Below are positions 48,061-60,260 of a stretch of 64,000 bases of DNA, piece after piece. Source of the DNA: Cymodocea nodosa (taxonomy: Eukaryota; Streptophyta; Magnoliopsida; Alismatales; Cymodoceaceae); contig CM072343.1 of assembly GCA_036874045.1 (NCBI GenBank), positions 2,624,001 through 2,688,000 on the forward strand, given 5' to 3'. Position 1 is the first letter of the stretch; every line of letters begins with the position of its first letter. The position numbers and the translations under genes are program-made. The notes under the pieces are model-generated. The model saw only the letters and a list, made by a program, of their open reading frames with translations, ran no database searches and was not told the origin of the DNA.

Positions 48061-49386
48061 TGACCATCAATACAATACCTTGGTATGCAGATATAGTTAA
48101 TTATTTAATTACTGGTTTAACACCTAAGGATTGGAATAGACAAGATAAGAAATTATTCTTTTCAAGAGTAAAATATTACTATTGGGAAGACCCATACTTA
48201 TTTAAGAAATGTCCTGATCTGGTTTTAAGGAGGTGTGTTCCAGAAACTATGTATCAGAGCATATTGTCTTTTTGCCATGACCAAGCATGTGGAGGGTATT
48301 TTGGTTTAGGAAAAATTGCTGCCAAAATTCTACAATGTAGTTTTTATTGGCTAACACTATTCAAAGATGCTCATAAATATTGCTTAAGTTGTTTAAGATG
48401 TCAACAAATAGGAAGAATATCAAAGAGGAATATGCTGCCTCTTAATCCTATTGTTGAGGTTGAAATCTTTGATGTGTGGGGAATAGATTTTATGGGCCCA
48501 TTTCCTATGTCTAATCAATTCAATTATATATTGTTGGGGGTGGATTATGTATCTAAATGGATAGAAGTTATTCCTACAAAAACTAATGACAACAAAGTGG
48601 TAATACATTTTATAAGAACTAATATAATTGCGAGATTTGGAATACCTGAAGCTATTATCAGTGATAGAGGAACTCATTTTTGTAATAGAAGTTTTGAAGC
48701 CTTAATGAAGAAATATGGACTAAATCACAAAATTGCAACATCATATCATCTACAAAGAAGTGGACAAGTAGAAAGTGCAAACAAATAAATTAAGTTAATC
48801 TTAGAAAAAGTAGTAAATCCTACTAGAACAAATTGGGCTAATAGATTGATAGATGCACTTTGGGCTTATAGAACTGCTTATAAGACAAGCTTAGGTATAT
48901 CACCTTTTAGGCTAATATATGGAAAAAGTTATTATTTACCAGCTGAAATTGAACATAAAGCTTATTGGGCATTAAAAACTCTGAACACTAATTTAAATCA
49001 AGTCGCTGAAAATAGGAAAATACAATTGATTGAATTAGAAGAATTTAGGAATGATGCTTATTCAAAAACTGTAAGAGAAAAAAAGAAAATGAAGTTCTGG
49101 CATGACAAGAAAATTATTCCAAAAACCTTTGAAATAGGACAAGAAGTAAGTATATCTTTACATGACTAGACTCTATAACCATCTAGGAAAATTAAGATCT
49201 AGATGGGCAGAACTTTACATAGTTTGAAATATTTATCCCTATGGAGCTATTGAAATTGAAAATCCTAAAAATCAGAATATATTTAAAGTAAATGGACAAA
49301 GACTTAGACCTATTTTGAAAATACCAAAAAATTCTTTTGGAATTATAGAAGAAGTAAGAGTAGAGGACTACTCGAGCTTTGCTTAG
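48061..49386 (+). pseudogene. Integrase region of element D
   Basis: A zinc-binding-like part with CLRCQQIG near 48395 is followed by the core: WGIDFMGPFP near 48475 and SDRGTHFCNRSFEAL near 48660, and YRTAYKTSLGISPF near 48865. The tail has FKVNGQRLRPI-like sequence near 49280. A few breaks. Confidence 0.88.
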
Positions 49387-50022
49387 AAAGAAAATTTCTA
49401 AAATTATAAAAAAAAAATCTTATTTAAGTATAGTCACGGTTCAACTGAAAGGAATTATCGATTTTATCGAAGCATATTTAAAAAAAAAAAGAAAAAGAAA
49501 AATTCGTTGCGGTTCAACTGATAGGATCCATTAGTCTAATCGAAACACAAAAACATAAAAAATCTATATATTATATTTAGTAAAACTGTCGGTTTTACCG
49601 AATCATAGCATTGGTTCAATCGGTAAGAGAAAAAAAAGAAAATATTTAATTTCGGTTCAACCGAGAAATATAACGGTTTGACTGAAAAATTTTAAAATGT
49701 TGAAAAATTAAAAGTTAGTTAGATCGAAAATTCTTCAGTCTTTACCAAAGTATAAATTATTATTATATGTATTTTTATTAGATATAACTTTACGAGAAGT
49801 CTGTTGAGTTATGCTTAACTCAACGAACTTACTCCGTCAAGTCTAGGATAAGTTAACGAACTTACCCTATTGAGTTAACTATAACTCAACAGAGTACTGT
49901 AGTTAAGTCTACGAACTTAGTCTGTGGAGTTAATCGTAACTCCACGGAGAGGTAAAAGAGAGAGCGAGAGTTTACGTGGGAAATGACCCAATTACACTTC
50001 AATTTTGTTGCGTAACTCCAAG
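49387..50022 (+). other. Spacer between integrase and third ORF of element D, two palindrome types
   Basis: CGGTTCAACTG or CGGTTCAACCG-type 11-mers recur at about 49436, 49510, 49590, 49612, 49653 and 49674. Then GTTGAGTTATGCTTAACTCA begins a palindrome cluster at 49803-49955. The layout matches the spacer of element C. Confidence 0.82.
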
Positions 50023-51169
50023 ATGAGGAAGATGACACCCGAGTTCTGGGAAAATGTAGTTGACACTTCAGAATTTCTTAAAGATTCTAAGTAATAGCAG
50101 CTTAGACCTTCAGTTCCACCACCAAGGCTGTTAGAAAGAGCAACAATTTTGGGGCCTTCTACTAAGGAAGAATTAAGAGAATTTCATGAACTGTTTCAAA
50201 TAGGAAAAGACCAAGGAGAACCAGAAGAGTTGGCAGTAGCTATAGCACATCTAGTGTTTGATGCACGATGTAGAAAAAGGGCTATAGAAAAGTTGAAAGC
50301 CCAATATAAAATTAAAGTTGAGCAGCATCAAGAAGCCATTGCCAGACCTACTACAAGAGAAGTTGAAGTTGGTCCTTCGAGACTAGTAATTATAGAAGAA
50401 GTTAAACTGGAAGAGCCAGTACCTATGGCTCAAAGGCCTACAGAGTCTATTTTTGTAGATTTAATCTCAGAAGAAGAAGAGGAAGACTAGACACAATTAA
50501 TCAGAAAAAGGAAAGGAAAGGAGATAGTGCTTGTATATCAAGAAGAGATTAAATCTAAGATGCAAATATTAGTAGGGCTTATAGAGCCGATTTTTGTAAA
50601 CCTGCTATCCGATTCTAAGGATGAGCAGGAGCATCAACAGTAAGAGCAAAGAGAAGAAGAAAATCAGGCTGAAACTAATCTGCAGCTTGTACAAGCAGAA
50701 GAAACAAAAATTAGGGCAGAAGTTGATTTGCCCGTAACTCCATCCCAATCTACCACAGAATCAGAAAGAATAATGACAATGCAGATTGGTAGTCAGGAGG
50801 AAGAAGAAAAGGAAGAAACTAAACAAGAAGTTGAACAAGTACATATGGAAAGAAATGACTCGACAGATTCCACTAAAGAGCAAAGAACTCTTCAGCAAAT
50901 TTTGAAAAGAATTCAAGACAAATTGGAGAGTTCTACCAGCTCTCCACCACAGATAGAAGTAGAAGTAAAAATGCAGGAATCTTTAGAGCATTTTCAGTCA
51001 ATTCAAGTTCAGCACATAGAAGAGGAAGTTCAAGAACAAACCCCTCTAGAGCAACAAATTCACATTCCTGACCCGACTGAAGTAATAGTTTTAAATGAAG
51101 TACACTATAATAAATATCAAGAGATTAGGGGTTATGATATCATATATAGTAGACTAGTAAATTGGGACA
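50023..51169 (+). pseudogene. Third ORF of element D, first part
   Basis: It opens near 50023 (MRKMTPEFWENVVD). It is rich in E, Q and K (ELVREF-like, KAQYKIKVEQHQEAI, EEEEEVQEQT) with coiled-coil character and no signal peptide or membrane segment. It is cut at 51169 by element B and resumes at 63737. Some breaks. Confidence 0.75.
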
Positions 51170-51174
51170 GGATG

Positions 51175-53381
51175 TGTTTGTATTTTCCCAGCACTACACT
51201 AGAAAAACTTGGATTTGCTACTTCTATTTTTACTTAATTAATTTATCTTTATGCCTATTCTTTCTTTTAGAAGTAAACAAACAACCTTTAATACAATTTA
51301 GATATTAATTCCAATTTGTACTTTAACTACAAGTGCACAGTGTCTATTGTATCAGTGTGCAAGTACAGGTCGATCCCATAGGTAATGGCTAAAAAATTTA
51401 GAACTGTCCGTTTGTTAATAATCAAATTTATATATTCAATAAGCTCTCTGTTGAATTACAGTTAACTTAACGGACAAAGTTCGTTGAGTTATGGCTAACT
51501 CAACGGACTAACCTCGTGGACTTAAGTTAACTCCACGAGCCTGTCATTTCTTTTTAATATTGCTATTTACAGAGGAATTCGACCAACCATTGGGCGATTC
51601 CACAGATTGTAAATAACATCAATTAAGCTCTTTAATGTTAGTAAACACTGGATTTATCATTAAGCAATACTAATATTCAGATAATTCAAATAGTAACCAT
51701 TAAAATCTTTAAGTCTCTTGAACAAACCAATTTCAGTAAACTGTAAAACTAAAACAAACATAAAATAATCACAATACTAACAAAGATAGCATTAATCACG
51801 ATACAACACAAACAATACAACACTCAAATACAACATACAAACATAGATAAATTGTTTTTGGTATTTTTGTTTTAATATGAACATGGAAATGAGCGAAATG
51901 TGAAATGTAAAGTAATCTCACTTGATAGTAAATACTTCCGACACTACTTGCAACGCGATTACACCACTGAAAATTAAACCACTTACAATTCTGTCTCATC
52001 TCCTTATAGAATCGCGAGTCCAGAATTGCAAGATAATCTTCTCTTCAGCATACAGGCATCAACCCGAAGCCAAGGCTAAAAGCTCTACGATCTCCTGAAA
52101 TATGAGTCAGCGCTTGGTGAAAATGGCTTCCCTTCCCACGACGCGATCACTCCTCACAGTGGTTGTCAAGCACTATGTTTGGCTTGGAATCGACCCGACA
52201 TCAAGAAATTATTCTCATAGACCTCCGATGGTTGGTGATTATGGTGGATATGGTGGTGGTAACGATGGTTGGTGTGATACTTCGGAGAATCGCCGATACT
52301 ATCTACAGAAAGCTCGGTGCTCCTCCTCTGTATACACTAGCCGTCCATCGATCACACATGCACCTCTTTTTCTTCTTTTCTTTTATATTTCTTTAGTAGT
52401 AATTGCTTCTGCTTGAATGATCGGTTGGATTTCCTTCATTCAAATCAACAACGATGATTTCTTCTCCCTACGCAATACATGCAATCGTGGTTTTTCTTCC
52501 AACTGTCCTATTTCTGCAACCGCTATAGTGGCATATTAGAAAATAAATAGTCCATGGAGTTACAGATAACTCAATAGACTTTCTTCATTGATTTAACTAT
52601 AAAACACGTGCATAAACTTAACTATCCGATGCTCAAGTGCATTTCGGATACTTATAAACTTAACTATCCGATGCTTAGATGCATTTCAGATATTACAGCT
52701 AACTCATAGATATATAACTTAAGTAAATCTACTAGATCTCGACATGTGTCAGCAGCAGTTTAATCATAAAATACACAATTCAGAGAGTTACAAGTCTAAC
52801 TATCCGATGCTTAGATGCATTTCGGATAGTTACAGCTAACTCACCGAAAATCTACTTAAGTCACTTTACCAGAACATGACACGTGTCCACAACTATTTTA
52901 TAAATAAAAAGAGATTTCGGAGGGTTACACATATAACCGTCCGATGCCCAGCTGCAATTTCGGATAGTTAGAGATAACTCATCGAAAGTTCACTTAAGTC
53001 ATGCATTATGGTTTCGACACGTGTATTTCTGGAAATAATAAAATATTCTTTCAAAACATAACTATTCAGCAATATAAACATAACTATTCGACATATTCGG
53101 TTTATTAAACATAATTGTCTGAAATATGTTCGGTATGTTAAACATAACTGTCTGAAATATCAGAAAATTCGGATACTTAAGAATTTCACAGCCTACAACT
53201 TACCGATAGTTCAGAAATATACTAAATTGACATTAATTCCCCAAAATTAAACAGATTCTTCAATTAAAGTAGATAATAGTGTAATTATAACATAATGGCT
53301 TAATTCTCATATGATAAGCTAAATATTACGCAATTAACTATCATTTAACCGTTAATAATATGCACTTTTTCATTCTAAACA
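51175..53381 (-). repeat. Left (3') LTR of element B
   Basis: It starts TGTTTGTATTTTCCC and ends CATTCTAAACA, 2207 bp. Palindromes lie at 51450-51540, including CGTTGAGTTA...TAACTCAACG and CTCGTGGA...TCCACGAG. A second hairpin family (AACTATCCGA...TCGGATAGTT) recurs at 52619-52970. The first ~50 bases differ from the LTRs of C. Confidence 0.95.
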
Positions 53382-54987
53382 CTTCCCCCATACCTAAATT
53401 TTGCCAGTCCCTTAGCAAACTAAGATCTAATTAATTGGTCTTTCAAAAAGTGCTAGAATTAATTCCTCTTCTTCTTCTTTTTCTTCTATTCAGCCTAAAA
53501 ATATATATTATGTATGTTTCAGTAATCAACCTGCAAATATACTTAGAATATATGTCAATTACAAATAAAGTATCTCATCATCACATAAGTGTTAATTATA
53601 TTATCGTTTGTTCTTCTTTTCATCATCTGCTATCCTGAATTTTCCAATAAGATTTCTAGAAGAAATTTCAATAACATACGAATCAAAGTACAATCCAATT
53701 CAACATGATTAAGACAAGTAGAATAAAGAATTGTATCTCCATTAAAACAACTTCAAAAGACAATTCCAGATTCATATTTCAGCAATTCTAGATAACAGAA
53801 AATATACTCGATTCATAAGATATCTACATTTCACAAAACACTTGTATCTTTTCAGAACAGTATATGTTTTTTTTTCTTTTCTTCTCTTTTTTTTTTTACT
53901 TTAAAAGTTAATTTGATAAGCTTGAATCATGTAGGAGCTTTCTAATGTACCCATGTAACGAGCTTTCAGTCAACAATCCCAGATCTGATCAGGATCTTAG
54001 GTTGCCAGATTTCAAGAGTCCTTTTTCAAGTCAACAATCCTTACATACCTATCTGCTCAAGTACAAAAGGCTCATGATTAAATAAGTCAATAAAGTCTCA
54101 ATTTTTTCTCTTTTTTTTTTTTTCTAATCAAAATACACACAAAACAAAGCATTAATCACATATTGTATTTGTACGTAATTCATTAATACAGATGAAGTAA
54201 AACACCAATCTCATATAGTCCTGTTTCTATCATTTACTGAAAATATAAATCCATAACAATAAGCTCATACTTTTTTTGCAGTTTAATAAGATTTAGACAT
54301 AAATCATTCTACAAGTTCAATCAGTCAAATTAACTGTATCTTTAATCATTTGTGTTTCATTTAATCTAAAATTCACATCTCAGCTCCTTCAGGACTTCAG
54401 ATAATTTATTGATTTTTCATTAAGCATTTTGATTTCATTTTAAAATCGTGAAACTGTTAAACTCATGAAATTCAGAAAAATCATAAGATACTATGTCTAG
54501 ATTTGCATAAATAATAAATTTTATAGCATCATATATAGCCTTCTAAATATAACATTCAAGCAGTTACAAATTATAAATTTTACAGTCTCAATTATCGGAT
54601 AGTGACAACAAGTTCATAAAAATTTTCAATTTCCACAACTTTGCAGTACCATTTTAATTTTTTTAATTAACAAACTTACATGGATATTACTTTAATTACC
54701 TCCCCCCATACCTACATTTTGCATTGTCCTCAATTTAAAAGATTTTACAGTAAATACAGAAAATAAAAGCAAAATATAAAACGAAATAACACTTAACAAA
54801 TATGAATAAATCAGTGTCTTGTATGGAACCTAGGCTCCTATGCCTTTGGTGGCTCACAAGTAAGCTAGTTGGTTTCCCAGAATAGATACCAACAAACTAG
54901 ATTGATATTTTGTTTTTTTTTGTTTTTTATTTTTTTTTTATACATAAACGTAGAATACACACAACATTAAACACACAAAATTACAGC
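53382..54987 (-). other. 3' non-coding region of element B with two purine tracts
   Basis: The LTR-adjacent purine tract (GGTATGGGGGAAG, 53382-53394) is the likely polypurine tract. A second lies at about 54703-54716 (GGTATGGGGGGAGG) with GAGGACAATGCAAAATG just before it. Several T-rich runs lie at 53870-53895 and 54110-54125. Non-coding. Confidence 0.75.
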
Positions 54988-56127
54988 TTAAGAACATGAT
55001 TGAAAAGTAGGAACAAATGGAATAAATGTATCAGTCCAAGCAAACTTTTTAGGCATAGTTCTTCTTACTATTAATTCTGTTTTCATGCAGTTCTTGTTCC
55101 TTTTTAATTTGTAAACGTGTAATATATTATAAATTCCAAATACAAGTGTATTACCATTAATGATATGAAATGCAGAAAGGGATCCTTTTTAGTTCCAAGG
55201 TAATGTAGCAGTTTCTATTTCTACATCAATTTCAATATACTTCTCTTCCCACTTCCATTCATTTATGTCTTCCATAATCCATATTTGAAATTTCATCAGT
55301 TCATTCCACCATCGTATCAGACATAAAGTAGGATCAGCTTCTTCATTATACCACATTCCTATTTGAATTTTATTAAATTCGGCAGATGGTGGTTTGGCTA
55401 TATCACTCAGTACAGGTAAAATTTCTATATATTCATCATAACTGTCTATGCTCACTATGTATAAATCAAATCCAAATGCAATTGAAATATCTGTGACAAG
55501 ATATATATATCCATCAAGTATGACATGTGTTTGGTTAATTAATGATTTCTGTCCTAGATATATCACAATATTTTCATTCCAAGATCTATTCAGAAAATTA
55601 TACACACTTAAGTGTAAATCTTCATCCTAATTTCCAATAGGTCTCCAATAATATAATGTTTCAGGAATTGCAGAATTTTTATCAGAAAATATTAAAGCTG
55701 ACCCACAATTTACAGTTGGTACTTCAAATCTATTAGGTCTTCCTATATTCCATTCTTCTCCTGTTATAGGATTTCTTATCAAAATATCCGGTAATAATAA
55801 ACTTGCATACATTGGTCTCGTCCTGTATATGATTAATCCTTCATCTATCCCCATAATATGATTTATTCCTTCTAATGCATTGGGTGGAATTCCAGTAGTT
55901 TCTTCTATAGCCAGATATTCATGAGTATTTGAACTACGATTAAATGACCTCTATATGAATCCATCTCTAATTTTAGTCATTTTTGCAGCTTGTAGTCCCT
56001 GAAAACATTTTTCTTCAATACAGTTTTTAATTTCCTTTGATATACAACACAGCCTGCACAGATCTTTGGCTGACAAGTTACTTAGTACTTCCCTTAGTGC
56101 ATCCAATGGTAATTGCATCAATTCCAT
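54988..56127 (-). pseudogene. Captured F-box/F-box-associated ORF in element B
   Basis: Frame from ATG 56127 to stop 54988, exactly 1140 nt as in element C. F-box at the start (LPLDALREVLSNLSAKDLCRL). F-box-associated features: LIRNPITGEEWNIGRPNRFE, GFDLYIVSIDSYDEYIEILP, WWNELMKFQIWIMEDINEW. It has a few breaks and no loss of frame. It lies on the element's strand, 190 nt behind the capsid ORF. This copy is closer to open than that of C. Host-gene capture is inferred. Confidence 0.82.
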
Positions 56128-56317
56128 TTGTTGATTCTATATAACACAAACAAAAATTTAGTAGAGACAAAAGTTAACATAACTACTGCACACCCTCGTG
56201 GAGTTACGGAATAACTTAACGGACTAAGTTCGTTGAGTTAAGGACTAACTCTACGATACTATTAACTAAAAAATAAAAACATATATACATACAGATAGTT
56301 GCTTCAGATATGCTACT
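56128..56317 (-). other. Palindrome-bearing spacer between capsid and F-box ORFs of element B
   Basis: 190 bp with CTCGTGGAGTTACGGAATAA and CGTTGAGTTA/TAACTCTACG-type arms at 56195-56260. Same place and content as in element C. Confidence 0.78.
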
Positions 56318-57650
56318 TCATTCAGCTATCCTCCCAGAAGAGGTATCAATTTCATTGACTGTTCTATTGATAGGATTAGGTATAGCTTGTATTGGCAATC
56401 CTCTAGTAGGTCTACCTTCCATTGGTTCCTTCTGTCTAAGTGGTATATTCTATTCTGATTTTGAATTGCAGCACTTCCAAATACAAAATCTAGACGATTG
56501 TTTAATTGTTGGATTATCTTTTCTAATTTCTCTATTTTAGATCCTTATTCTAGTAATGCTTTATAACTTATATTCTTCTCATTCATATTTTCTCCTCCCT
56601 GGAAATTGTTGTTTCTCCAAGATAAATTCGGGTGATTTCTCCAATTAGGATTATAAGAATTTCCTAAGTTATCTCTCTGGTTTCTAGCATAAATAATATC
56701 TAAATCATTTATGTTTACATTTTTTTCTACTAGCTTTTGATTTAATGATAACTCTTCTATTTTCTTTGTTAATTCATTTAATTTCACCTTAAGCATAGTA
56801 TTTGAATCTATTTCATGCATTCCTCTTGGCAATATTTTTTTTTCTACAATAGCTTCAACCGAATTTTCCCACTGTGTAGTTCTTTTTGCAAAGTTTTCTA
56901 AATATGCCCATGCTTCTTCACTACATAACTTTAAAAATCCATTTTGACAAGTAGATTCTAATAAAGATTTCGTTGAAACATCTATGCCTTCATAAATGAT
57001 ACCAATTAATTATGCTTTACTCATTGCATGATGTGGACATTGAATCAGTAAATCTTTCAAAATATTTCTAGAATGATTCACCCTATTTTTGGCTACACAT
57101 TAATATTTCTTTCTTCTTTTTAATCGTTTGATGTGTTGGATAATATTTTTCAAGAAAAACAGAGCAAAATTCAGTTCATGTAGAAATTGAATCAGGCGAT
57201 AGAGTATATAACCATCTCTTAGCTGTCTTTTAAAGAAAAATGGATATATCTAAGTTTAATAGCATCTATACTCATGTTCGACATTTTCATCATTTGACAA
57301 ACTTCATTAAATTCTCTAAGGAAATAATAGGCATCCTCTCTTTCTAATCCATGAAAATGTGGCAATTGACTAATATAATTAGATTTCTGTTCAAACCTAT
57401 CTCCCTCAAAGTTTGGCAATCGAATACATGAAGGTTCATCAACTAATTCTGGATACAGAATTTCTCCTAATGGTTTTTCTACTGGAACAACCATCTCTAT
57501 GTTCTCTTTTAAAGAAAGGTTAGCTACACCCTAAAAAATTTCGTTAAAGTTCAGTTCAGAAAATTTTTCAGTATTCCTCTGCAATGAAAAGTCCTGAGTA
57601 GGTGTTCTTACTAATCGCTTAGTGCTTAGAGAACGAGTCCATGTGCTCAT
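56318..57650 (-). pseudogene. Gag capsid ORF of element B in the 3' half
   Basis: It starts near 57650 and contains LPNFEGDRFEQKSNYISQLP and FLREFNEVCQMMKMSNMSID (57250-57430), FLEKYYPT-type sequence, CPHH near 57030, then NSYNPNWRNHPNLSWRNN near 56640. This is the capsid part of Athila-type gag without a knuckle. The uninterrupted stretch near 56915 is the empty-site counterpart of the solo LTR in C. Several breaks. Confidence 0.85.
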
Positions 57651-58480
57651 AAATAAATGGCAGAAGATTAATTACATACCAGTCTGAAGCTTTCCATTCA
57701 GTAAATATTCGTTGTCGGATGAAGTTGAATCAACTGCTTCTCCTTCCAATTCCTCCAACGCATTTTCCTTTTTTTTAAAGGTGCTGGTAACTCGTAAATA
57801 ACATTCTGATTTATATATATAATGTACATCCATAAAGTGAATAAATCTCATTGTAAGAACGTGTCTTGCAATGTGCATCGTGGTTCCTATTTTTATGGGT
57901 ACATGTACCACTATTAATTTTAAATTTTGGTAACCGCTAAATTGACGAAGTTTCGTTCCTAGTTAAAAGAATAACTGTTCTACTTAATCCACAAATTAAC
58001 CTCGTTGAGTTATAGATAACTCAACAGAACACAATCGGTTACTGTTGCTAACTCCACGGACTAACTTCGTTGAGTTACAGATAACTCAACGGAGTGACCT
58101 TATATTATATTACTGACCTCGTGGAATTACGGTTAACTCAACGAATTTACTTCGTTGAGTTAACACTTAGTAACTTCTAAGTTTTACTCTTGTAAATTCC
58201 TCTCTACTTCCTTTTTCTATTTCATTCTGCTAACTGAAATAAAGTTAAATCTATGTCATTAATGCATCATTCTAATCAAAATTCATTTAAATCTGAACAT
58301 TATATAAAGATTTAACTTGCAGGCCATTTTATATTATGCAGAATTTACATTTTACCTTGCAATATGCAGAAATTTTTTAAGTATTTATCCTATCATTTAG
58401 CAAATTGTAAATCTGTTAAACATTCATTCATAATATTCCACCAAATATATATAACAGTCAATACATTCCATTCATTTTCA
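57651..58480 (-). other. Spacer upstream of the capsid ORF of element B
   Basis: Homologous to 26455-27250 in element C. It contains GTAAGAACGTGTCTTG and the palindrome cluster at 57990-58165. Near 58480 it meets the truncated RNase H, the deletion junction. Confidence 0.8.
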
Positions 58481-60260
58481 CATCCAAAATCAGAAGCATC
58501 GCACATTAGTTCAAATGGATGGTTCCAATCAAGTGCTTGAATTATAGGAGTTGAAATTAAACTAGTCTTAAGTCTAAAAAATGCTTCCTTGCAATTTTTA
58601 TCAAAGTTAAATGGGACATCTTTTAATAGATTAGTTAAAGGTCTAGCTATTTTGCTAAAGTCTTTAATAAATCTTCGATAAAAACCAGCATGTCCTAGAA
58701 ATGATCTAATATCTTTTACTAATTTTGATTTTGGTAGATTAGAAATTACTTCTATTTTAGCTTTATCTACTTCCAACCCTTTCTTAGAAACAACATGCCC
58801 TAAGACTATTCCTTATTTAACCATGAAGTGAAATTTTTCCCAATTTAAAACCAATTTTTTTTCCACACAGCGTTTTAATATTTGGTCTAAATTGCTTAAA
58901 CAAACTTCATATGAGTTGCCATATACAGTAAAATCATCCATAAATATTTCTAAAAAATCTTCAATCATTCTAGTAAACATGCCCTGCATACACCTTTGAA
59001 AGGTAGCTAGTGCATTACATAATCTGAATGGCATTCTCTTAAAAGCATAAGTTCCATTAGGACAGGTGAACGTTGTTTTCTCTTGATCATCTAATGCTAC
59101 TGGGATTTGATTATAACCTGAATACTCGTCTAGGAAACAAAAATATTCTTGCCCTGCTAATCTTTCCAGCATTTGATCTATAAAAGGTAAAGGAAAATGA
59201 TTTTTCCTAGTCACAGCATTCAACTTCCTATAGTCTATACATACTCTCCAGCCTGATTGAATTCTAGTAGGGATCAAGTCTTGACTTTCATTCCTAATAA
59301 CTGTTAATCTTGATTTCTTGGGAACTACATGGATTGGGCTAACCCACGAGCTATCAGAAATCGAATAAATTATGTCATTATTTAACCATTTCACTATTTC
59401 CTTCTTGACTACTTCTTTAAGGTTTGGATTTAATCTCCTCTCTGGTATTCTAACAGGTTTAGCATTCTCTTCTAAATATATGTGGTGACAACATAAAGTT
59501 GAACTTAACCATTTTATATCAATCATAGTCCATCCTATTGCTTCTTTATAACTTTTTACTACATCTTTTAATTTAGCTATTTGATCCTCTTTTAAATCTG
59601 AAGCAATAATGATTGGACAGGTTCGCTTATCTTCCAAAAATATATAGGTTAATTCAGGAGGTAAAGGTTTTAATTCTAAATGTTGCCCATCAAAAGCTAG
59701 AGCTCCTAATTGAACATCATCATTTTCTAAATTAATTTCTTCCAGATCTCCTTCTATATTTATGCTTTCACTTTCCTCTAAATTTTTAGAATTGATTTGC
59801 CTATTTAATTCTTCTTGAATCACATCATCTAACATATCTCCTTCATCCTCTAAAAAGTCTATGGTATGTAAGGACATTTCTAACTCCTCAAACCTTTCTG
59901 GTTTGAAAATATTTAATTGAGTATCCTCATTACCATATGCTAGTTTCATTACTCTAGTTTTACAATTTATAATAGCTCCTAATGTTGCTAAAAATGGCCT
60001 TCCCAAAATTAAAGATGTATCACTATTTTTATGCTTAATTTGTTGGGAATCCAAAATTACAATATCAATAGGATATATAAAGTTCTTGATTTTAATTAAG
60101 ACATCCTCTATTTTTCCTTTAGGGTATCTTATACTTTTATCAGCTAATTGAATAACTATACTAGTAGGAGTTAAGCCTTCTAATCCTAAGGATGCAAATA
60201 TATCACTTGGCATAACATTTATACTTGCACCTAAGTCTATTAAGGTTCTTTCTAGAATGG
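58480..60260 (-). pseudogene. Protease, RT and partial RNase H of element B
   Basis: An open stretch from 60213 to 58813 covers protease (MPSDIFASLGLEGLTP, LGRPFLATLG), the acidic linker and RT (RRLNPNLKEVVKKEI, DYRKLN, CNALATFQRCMQ, FMDDFTVYG). [17 protein letters not shown] and MCDASDFG follow, where RNase H stops at the deletion junction near 58480. Confidence 0.92.

Noticed and set aside
50023-51169. Envelope gene, suggested by its position behind integrase
   Set aside because: No signal peptide, membrane segment or cleavage-type motif; the content is acidic and coiled-coil-like.
52102-52416. A 104-codon frame in the LTRs of B, with shorter versions in the other LTRs
   Set aside because: It is antisense to the element, its length varies between LTRs and no motif is seen; simple LTR conservation explains it.
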